A stretch of 11,907 bases of DNA, taken from the NCBI GenBank assembly GCA_903912795.1, contig CAIWIS010000635.1, positions 1 to 11,907 of the forward strand, read 5' to 3'. Source of the stretch: an uncultured Bacteroidales bacterium. Lineage in GTDB: Bacteria; Bacteroidota; Bacteroidia; Bacteroidales; Paludibacteraceae. How positions within the stretch are numbered: position 1 is the first letter of the stretch; each line of letters starts with the position of its first letter. This document shows positions 7,292 to 11,907 of the stretch, in pieces. The notes beneath the pieces are model-generated. The model saw only the letters and a list, made by a program, of their open reading frames with translations, did not search any database and was not told the origin of the DNA. A program made the position numbers and the translations under genes.

Positions 7292-7897
7292 ATGAAGAAA
7301 CAAATTTTTATTTTGTCTGTGTTGGTGTTAAGTACAACATCTATTTTTGCACAAATTGATTCAATTAAAGGAAGTTTTTGGAATCCTATTCCTCACATGT
7401 ATGAAGCTAAACAAGCTATCGAAGTGGAAAGTCTTTTTCCCATGTTTATTACCGGTGGATACCATGTAGGCTTGGGTTACCGCTATAACAATTTTAGGGT
7501 AAGGGTAAGTGTTATTAATGGAGGCACGTATGACGCTGAATCTGCAGGCACAAAGAATTCTTCGCCCGATTTCAAACGATATTACAAAACATCTCCCGGA
7601 TTATTCTTGGGCTATAACGTATGGCGAAACCTTGAATTATATTCGTATCTGGAGCTTCACACCTTCGAAATTGAACAAATAAGCACCGGATTAAAAAGAG
7701 ATATCCATAGCACTGATATTGGAGGGGGTATAAGCTATCAATTCTTCTTAGGGCGACATATCTATTTGCAACCAGGAATGCATATATATCTTCGTGCTGA
7801 CAATAGTGCTAATTTTAATGGTGTGGTTTATAACATCCCAAATGTAGATATTGCCCCTGTAATCCGTCTTGGGTATCGTCTTTGGAGTAAATATTAA
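7292..7897 (+). CDS. Small outer-membrane beta-barrel-like protein, function unknown
   Basis: I do not recognise a named family for this 201-residue protein. The leader MKKQIFILSVLVLSTTSIFA|Q gives a clear signal peptidase I site at residue 20. The mature part alternates polar and hydrophobic residues in short stretches (GGYHVGLGYRY, FRVRVSVIN, PGLFLGYNV, LELYSYLEL, IGGGISYQF, IYLQPGMHIYLR, APVIRLGYRLW) rich in Gly and aromatic residues. That pattern fits roughly eight transmembrane beta-strands. The C-terminus GYRLWSKY has aromatic residues near the end, as outer-membrane proteins often do. ATG 7292 is the start, since the nearby ATG 7287 runs into a stop after two codons. The upstream Crp-type gene and palindrome suggest regulated expression. 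The lipoprotein gene follows after 131 bp. Confidence 0.7.
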   Translation: MKKQIFILSVLVLSTTSIFAQIDSIKGSFWNPIPHMYEAKQAIEVESLFPMFITGGYHVGLGYRYNNFRVRVSVINGGTYDAESAGTKNSSPDFKRYYKTSPGLFLGYNVWRNLELYSYLELHTFEIEQISTGLKRDIHSTDIGGGISYQFFLGRHIYLQPGMHIYLRADNSANFNGVVYNIPNVDIAPVIRLGYRLWSKY

Positions 7898-8028
7898 GAA
7901 AGTGTTTTCAATAAGCCATGTTAATATTATCCGAAAATTGTGAGAATGATAATTCCTTTTAGCAAGCACAATGTAAACCACTACAACTTTTATTGAAATA
8001 TAAATCAATATTGTTATCCATGTAAATT

Positions 8029-8751
8029 ATGAAAATAAATATTCAAATATGTCTTTTAGGAATAGTATTATTGACAACTTCGTGCAAGAAAGATGAAAGC
8101 CTTTTCTATTCAAAAGGCGATATTAGAATCAAAATAGAAGCCGGAGAAAGCTGGATTCATAAATTTCCTATGTTTTTGGGAATTACCAAAGACAATGGAC
8201 CTCAGTTTGCTGTATGGCTCGAAGATACGAAAGGGAAATATATTTCGACCGTATTTGTTACAAAAAAAATTGCAACCGAAGGCTGGGTTTCAAATAGGGG
8301 CAACCGACGAAAGGAATCGCTTCCACATTGGTGTTATCAAAGAGGAGAAGTGTATGAAGATGGACTTTATTTGCCCACCAAAAAACAACCATTTACAGAT
8401 GCACAAACAGGTGCTACTCCAAAGTCAGACAAAGAAATTCAAATAAAACTGGCCGATTTTAATACGCCAGTTGTTATTAAAGCTGAATTTAATCACTCAG
8501 TCGATTTTAATGAGTCTTTTCCAAAATCAGCAAAAGACGGTGATGAAAACTATTCGGGAGGTGAAATGGGCAGCGGACAACCTGCCGTAATCTATGCCGA
8601 TACTATTTATCCATTTCAAACCAATGCTGAATTAATACTTATTGGAAGAAGCAGCTCTGATGGTACAAATGGACGAATCTATACTGATTTGGAAAAACTT
8701 TCAACGGCTCAGAATATTGTAAAAAGTATTAATATTCAGATTGTTGAGTAA
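8029..8751 (+). CDS. DUF2271-like lipoprotein with possible flavinylation motif
   Basis: This 240-residue protein begins with a lipoprotein signal ending in LTTSC, so Cys19 should be lipidated and the protein anchored at an envelope membrane. The mature part reads FAVWLEDTKGKYISTVFV (60-77), RKESLPHWCYQRG (94-106), and later FNHSVDFNESFP and ENYSGGEMGSGQPAVIYADTIYP. These resemble what I recall of DUF2271 proteins (AVWLED...RT; NxSFDFN...ENYSGxxGQP); a profile search has not been done. DAQTGAT at 124-130 fits the D-x-x-(S/T)-G-A-(S/T) motif on which ApbE attaches FMN through the last Ser/Thr, here T130. Function is unknown; an extracytoplasmic redox role is inference. It may be cotranscribed with the barrel protein, and a strong terminator begins 44 bp after its stop. 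Confidence 0.7.
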   Translation: MKINIQICLLGIVLLTTSCKKDESLFYSKGDIRIKIEAGESWIHKFPMFLGITKDNGPQFAVWLEDTKGKYISTVFVTKKIATEGWVSNRGNRRKESLPHWCYQRGEVYEDGLYLPTKKQPFTDAQTGATPKSDKEIQIKLADFNTPVVIKAEFNHSVDFNESFPKSAKDGDENYSGGEMGSGQPAVIYADTIYPFQTNAELILIGRSSSDGTNGRIYTDLEKLSTAQNIVKSINIQIVE

Positions 8752-8795
8752 AAAAACACTCTTGTTTTGAAATTTAATTTAGTGTACTATAATAG

Positions 8796-8842
8796 ATAGA
8801 CAGTTTGAAATCATTCGTTGATTTTGAACTGTCTATTTTTTT
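8796..8842 (+). terminator. Rho-independent terminator after the lipoprotein gene
   Basis: An 18-bp stem (8796-8813 with 8819-8836) is fully paired if two G-U wobbles are allowed. It has a TTCGT loop and is followed by a T-run ending at 8842. It ends the regulator-barrel-lipoprotein module and separates it from the GH105 gene. Between 8843 and 9041 I see no gene or further structure. Confidence 0.85.
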
Positions 8843-9041
8843 GTTATCATACAGCTCACATCTGTTTTTGTTTAGTCGACAACAATAGTTCCTTATAAAT
8901 GTAATTTTTGAACGCAAAGACTGAAAGACGATAATTTAACTAATGCTTCATCTCGATGTTTTATAGTATTATTGTCTAAAAATCTTCACAACGTGCATTT
9001 TGAATCATTGCCAGCGCACTTAAAATACTTCATAGAATTAT

Positions 9042-9089
9042 ATGCACAATTGTGCGGTCTTTTTTGCACTATTCAATGCCTTAGCTTCG
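9042..9089 (+). promoter_or_regulatory. Shared regulatory element, copy A (upstream of GH105 gene)
   Basis: This aligns without gaps to 10388-10435; 34 of the first 42 bases are identical. Conserved blocks are ATGCA, ATTGTG, GGT, TTTTTTGCA and TATTCAA. The left part holds a perfect 12-bp palindrome, GCACAATTGTGC (9044-9055). The right end, TAGCTTCG (9082-9089), matches the -7 consensus TAnnTTTG except for one T. This looks like an activator site joined to a promoter. The leader to ATG 9219 would be about 125 nt, unusually long. Confidence 0.65.
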
Positions 9090-9218
9090 TGTTTTTCCAC
9101 GTAATTTTGTAATGTGATAAATCAATGTTGCCCAATCACAATGTACGCAGATGAAGCAACTACTAATATTTTTCAGTTCAAATCCGTTATTTTAACAACA
9201 TATACATTAGCAAAAAGA

Positions 9219-10319
9219 ATGAAAACAATTTTGATGACCTTGGCAATTTGCATTGGCTTGCCAATTTTCGCACAAGACATTAACCCATCAGAGGTTAAAA
9301 AACAAATGAAACGCGTTGCAGATTGGCAAATTGAGCATTATAGTGATATCTATAGCGATAAAAAAGAACCCCATCATCCCTTGGATTGGACCAATGGGGC
9401 TTTGTATGTGGGAATGGTAAAATGGGCTGAGATGACCGATGATACTACCTATTGGGGATGGATGAAAAAAATTGGTGACGACAATAAGTGGATGCTTTAC
9501 ACCCGTCAGTACCATGCCGATGACCAAGCGGTAGGACAAATGTATTGCGAGTTATACCACAAATATGGTGATAAGAAGATGATAGTGCCTGCCCAAAAAC
9601 AATTTGACTTTATTCTTAGCCATCCTTCTGTTTCATCACTCAAGTGGCCAAGCCCTTATCATCTCGACAGGTGGAGTTGGTGCGATGCCTTGTTTATGGC
9701 GCCACCCGTTTGGGCGCAACTATATAAAATTACGGGCAATAAAAAGTATCTTAATTTTTTAATGACAGAATTTAAGGCTACAACCGATTTCTTATTCGAC
9801 AAAAATGAGAACCTCTATTACCGCGATCAATCCTTTATGGGCAAGCTGGACAATGGCACAAAAATATTCTGGGGACGTGGAAATGGTTGGGCTTTTGCCG
9901 GTCTTGTGAACGTTATGAACGAGCTTGATCCTTCGACCAGTGAATACCTGTATTTTCTAGATATTTATAAAAGGATGGCTGCCAAACTTATTACGATTCA
10001 AACACCCGAAGGTCATTGGGCTATGAGTTTGTTGGGCCAACAGTTCTATCCAACTCCCGAAACCAGTGGAACGGGATTTTTTACTTATGGTCTGGCATGG
10101 GGAATAAACAGCGGAATTTTAGATGAGAACACCTATAAGCCAGCCGTAAAAAAAGGTTGGAATTCCTTGGTAAGCCATATTACCCAAGATGGCATGTTAG
10201 GGTATGTACAGCCAATTGGAGCAGCTCCCGGTAATGCTTTCCCTGATAAAACTGAAGTGTACGGAACGGGGGCATTTTTAAGTGCTGGTTCAGAAGTGTA
10301 CAAGTTGTACTCAAAATAA
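9219..10319 (+). CDS. GH105 unsaturated rhamnogalacturonyl/glucuronyl hydrolase
   Basis: This 366-residue protein has the normal length for GH105, (alpha/alpha)6-barrel enzymes that hydrate the double bond of the unsaturated uronic acid left at the non-reducing end by polysaccharide lyases. Visible motifs are LDWTNGALYVGM (55-66), YHADDQAVGQ (98-107), WSWCDALFMAPP (152-163), WGRGNGW (218-224) and ETSGTGFFTYGLAWG (281-295). D156 in WCDALFM is the likely catalytic Asp, matching D143 of Bacillus YteR; the Asp pair 101-102 is also conserved. The leader MKTILMTLAICIGLPIFA|Q supports ATG 9219 and periplasmic location. An in-frame ATG at 9114 would put 35 non-hydrophobic residues before that signal and is rejected. 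The gene stands alone after a terminator and carries copy A of the shared element. The uronic acid it acts on could be GalA- or GlcA-derived. Confidence 0.92.
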   Translation: MKTILMTLAICIGLPIFAQDINPSEVKKQMKRVADWQIEHYSDIYSDKKEPHHPLDWTNGALYVGMVKWAEMTDDTTYWGWMKKIGDDNKWMLYTRQYHADDQAVGQMYCELYHKYGDKKMIVPAQKQFDFILSHPSVSSLKWPSPYHLDRWSWCDALFMAPPVWAQLYKITGNKKYLNFLMTEFKATTDFLFDKNENLYYRDQSFMGKLDNGTKIFWGRGNGWAFAGLVNVMNELDPSTSEYLYFLDIYKRMAAKLITIQTPEGHWAMSLLGQQFYPTPETSGTGFFTYGLAWGINSGILDENTYKPAVKKGWNSLVSHITQDGMLGYVQPIGAAPGNAFPDKTEVYGTGAFLSAGSEVYKLYSK

Positions 10320-10387
10320 ATCTATAACACTTTATCATGTGTTCAAAACTTGATACGGGTAATGTGGAGTAATTTAAATTTAAATAA

Positions 10388-10435
10388 ATGCATTATTGTG
10401 TGGTATTTTTTGCAGTATTCAACACCATATATTCA
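10388..10435 (+). promoter_or_regulatory. Shared regulatory element, copy B (upstream of the modular secreted protein)
   Basis: Ungapped counterpart of 9042-9089 with the same ATTGTG, GGT, TTTTTTGCA and TATTCAA blocks. The 12-bp palindrome of copy A is degenerate here (GCATTATTGTGT), so the conserved part is its right half. The place equivalent to the -7 box of copy A reads TATATTCA, a poor match. Confidence 0.65.
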
Positions 10436-10447
10436 TTTAATTGCATC

Positions 10448-10455
10448 TTACTTTG
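10448..10455 (+). promoter_or_regulatory. Predicted -7 promoter box
   Basis: TTACTTTG matches TAnnTTTG except for the second base and lies 32 bp before ATG 10487. It is 20 bp further from the shared element than the -7 box of copy A, about two helical turns, so an activator could face the polymerase from the same side. Confidence 0.45.
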
Positions 10456-10486
10456 TGCCGTTAACTTTAAAATAAATATTCTTATT

Positions 10487-11907
10487 ATGGTAAAAACAAA
10501 TTACACAAAAACAGTAAAAGGATTTTCCTTTTCTACATTTACGCGATGCTTCTCGCTTGCATTGATTTTTGGAGCGCTAAGTATTTCAGGGCTAAATGCG
10601 CAAACACAGGTGTTTTTGGATCAGTTTAATGCAGGGTACGGATCTACAACAACTATGACATTACCTTCTACCGAAGGTACGCCAGCAATAATTCACAATA
10701 AATTTGCCACATCAGGAGGAACAATTGCAGCTGGAGACTTTAAATATTCGTATAAAAATTCAACGAATATGTTTTTACAAATAGGTGCCAATGCCGTGGC
10801 AGGAAGTTCATTTATTTACTTTGACAATTCTGGTTATTTAAGTCCTTACAGTGCATCAGCAGGGTTAAAGGCCACTAGTGGATTAATTACCTGGTACGTT
10901 AATTTAAAAACGTATAATACTCATGCAACTAACTATAGATCAGCTGTTGTTTTAGGATGTTCAAATTCTGATTTTAATAATGCCACAGCAACAGGGTATG
11001 CCGTTTATTGTAGTAAGTCAACCGCAGGGAAGATTTCTTTAGCCCGTTTTAGCGCTGGTGTATTAGGAGCTTCAGTAACTGACGTAATTGCAGAAAGCAC
11101 TACTTATACTGCAAATGATTATTTAAGCATCAAGGTAACTTACGATCCGGCGACTGACAATTGGTCGTTGTTCGTTAGAAATGATGGACCTGGAGCTACA
11201 GGTGCTTTTACATTACCATGGACCGGAACTTTAACACAACAAGGGACTGCCACAACTAATGCTACATACACAGCTGCAGCAGATAATTTGAAGTATAGTG
11301 GTTATTATTTTAAACACAGTAACGGAGCTACCTCTTCCTATAAAACTTTATTTGATAACTTTAAAGTAATTGTAGATGCACCTACACTTACTGCGTCGTC
11401 TTCAACTTTAACCGGTCTTAATTATTCTTCAGGGTCTGGACCATCCACTTCCAAATCTTTTAATTTGAGTGGTACATTTCTTACCGGTTCTCCTGGTAAT
11501 ATTACTGTTGCAGGCACCACGAACTATGAAGTATCAACCGATAATTCTACATTCGGTAGTTCAGTAGATGTTGCCTATTCTTCTGCCACTTTGGCATCAA
11601 CTCCTATCTATGTTCGCTTGAAAAGTGGTTTGTCCGTAGCAAACTACAATAGTGAGCTTGTAGCATGTTCTGGAGGTGGAGCAACAACAGTAAATGTTAC
11701 TTGCAGCGGTAGAGTGCTGCAGTCTCCTGTTACTTATACCTGGAATCAAACCGGAACGGCATCGGTAGCAACTGCTGCTAACTGGACACCAGAAAGAACC
11801 ACACCCGAAATTAATGACCTATTACAGATAAATGGAGGGGGTTCCGTTGTATTAACAGATTTGACAACTCAGACCATTGGCCAATTGTTAATTTCAAACA
11901 GCACCAC
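10487..11907 (+). CDS. Large secreted modular protein, 5' part (Ig-like repeat type)
   Basis: The frame is open from ATG 10487 to the window edge (473 complete codons), so the C-terminus is missing. A long leader rich in Phe and Leu ends at LNA|Q (residue 38). Residues about 40-297 form a beta-rich domain with spaced Gly and aromatic residues (LDQFNAGYG, SGLITWYVNLKTY, YDPATDNWSLFVRNDG, LFDNFKVIV), consistent with a LamG/concanavalin-type jelly roll that could bind glycan. About 298-410 is an Ig-like repeat (LTGLNYSSGSGPS, TNYEVSTDNSTFGSS, STPIYVRLKSGLS, VNVTCSGRV) of the kind found in tandem in large Bacteroidota surface proteins. From about 413 a repeat-like WNQTGTASVATAANWTP segment begins. 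Such proteins usually end in a T9SS sorting domain, which cannot be seen here. No catalytic motif is visible. It shares a promoter element with the GH105 gene. Confidence 0.75.
   Translation, partial: MVKTNYTKTVKGFSFSTFTRCFSLALIFGALSISGLNAQTQVFLDQFNAGYGSTTTMTLPSTEGTPAIIHNKFATSGGTIAAGDFKYSYKNSTNMFLQIGANAVAGSSFIYFDNSGYLSPYSASAGLKATSGLITWYVNLKTYNTHATNYRSAVVLGCSNSDFNNATATGYAVYCSKSTAGKISLARFSAGVLGASVTDVIAESTTYTANDYLSIKVTYDPATDNWSLFVRNDGPGATGAFTLPWTGTLTQQGTATTNATYTAAADNLKYSGYYFKHSNGATSSYKTLFDNFKVIVDAPTLTASSSTLTGLNYSSGSGPSTSKSFNLSGTFLTGSPGNITVAGTTNYEVSTDNSTFGSSVDVAYSSATLASTPIYVRLKSGLSVANYNSELVACSGGGATTVNVTCSGRVLQSPVTYTWNQTGTASVATAANWTPERTTPEINDLLQINGGGSVVLTDLTTQTIGQLLISNST

Noticed and set aside
8195..8446. 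Open frame of 83 codons in another + frame within the lipoprotein gene
   Set aside because: It lies wholly inside the lipoprotein gene, which has a lipobox and family-like motifs; the alternative product looks random.
9114..9218. Upstream ATG start for the GH105 gene
   Set aside because: It places 35 non-hydrophobic residues before a clear signal peptide starting at ATG 9219.
1..11907. Search for CRISPR arrays, tRNA or rRNA genes, transposases and att sites
   Set aside because: No regularly spaced repeats, RNA-gene signatures, transposase-like protein or flanking direct repeats were seen.

Overview
This window looks like a piece of a Bacteroidota chromosome, probably class Bacteroidia. It is AT-rich, and its leader peptides end in the A|Q cleavage site common in the phylum. 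Recognisable Shine-Dalgarno sequences are scarce, TAnnTTTG-like -7 promoter motifs are present, and the proteins are of types typical of Bacteroidota carbohydrate-utilisation loci. All recognised genes lie on the + strand.

Left part (1-6213): the 3' end of a URO-D-like (MtaA/CmuA-type) protein, then an anion:cation-symporter-type MFS permease, a secreted family GH95 alpha-L-fucosidase/alpha-L-galactosidase and a secreted family GH2 beta-glucuronidase. A large imperfect hairpin lies between the MFS and GH95 genes. Together these read as a pathway that removes terminal L-fucose or L-galactose and beta-linked uronic acid from a complex acidic plant or algal glycan in the periplasm and imports a freed sugar acid. 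No SusC/SusD pair, sulfatase, kinase or isomerase is visible, so this is only part of a polysaccharide utilisation locus.

Middle part (6214-8842): a 19-bp inverted repeat, then a small module that does not look carbohydrate-related. It holds a Crp/Fnr-type regulator, a small outer-membrane barrel-like protein with its own promoter and an operator-like palindrome, and a DUF2271-like lipoprotein with a possible ApbE flavinylation motif. A strong rho-independent terminator closes the module.

Right part (8843-11907): a GH105 unsaturated-uronyl hydrolase, then the start of a large secreted modular protein cut off by the window edge. Both are preceded by the same ungapped ~42-48-bp element (34 of 42 bases identical), each copy lying upstream of a -7-like sequence. 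This is direct evidence that the two genes share a regulator. GH105 removes the unsaturated uronic acid left by a polysaccharide lyase, so the full pathway probably combines hydrolases and lyases on an acidic glycan such as a rhamnogalacturonan or an arabinogalactan protein; the exact glycan is inference.

No rRNA, tRNA, CRISPR array or insertion sequence was seen.
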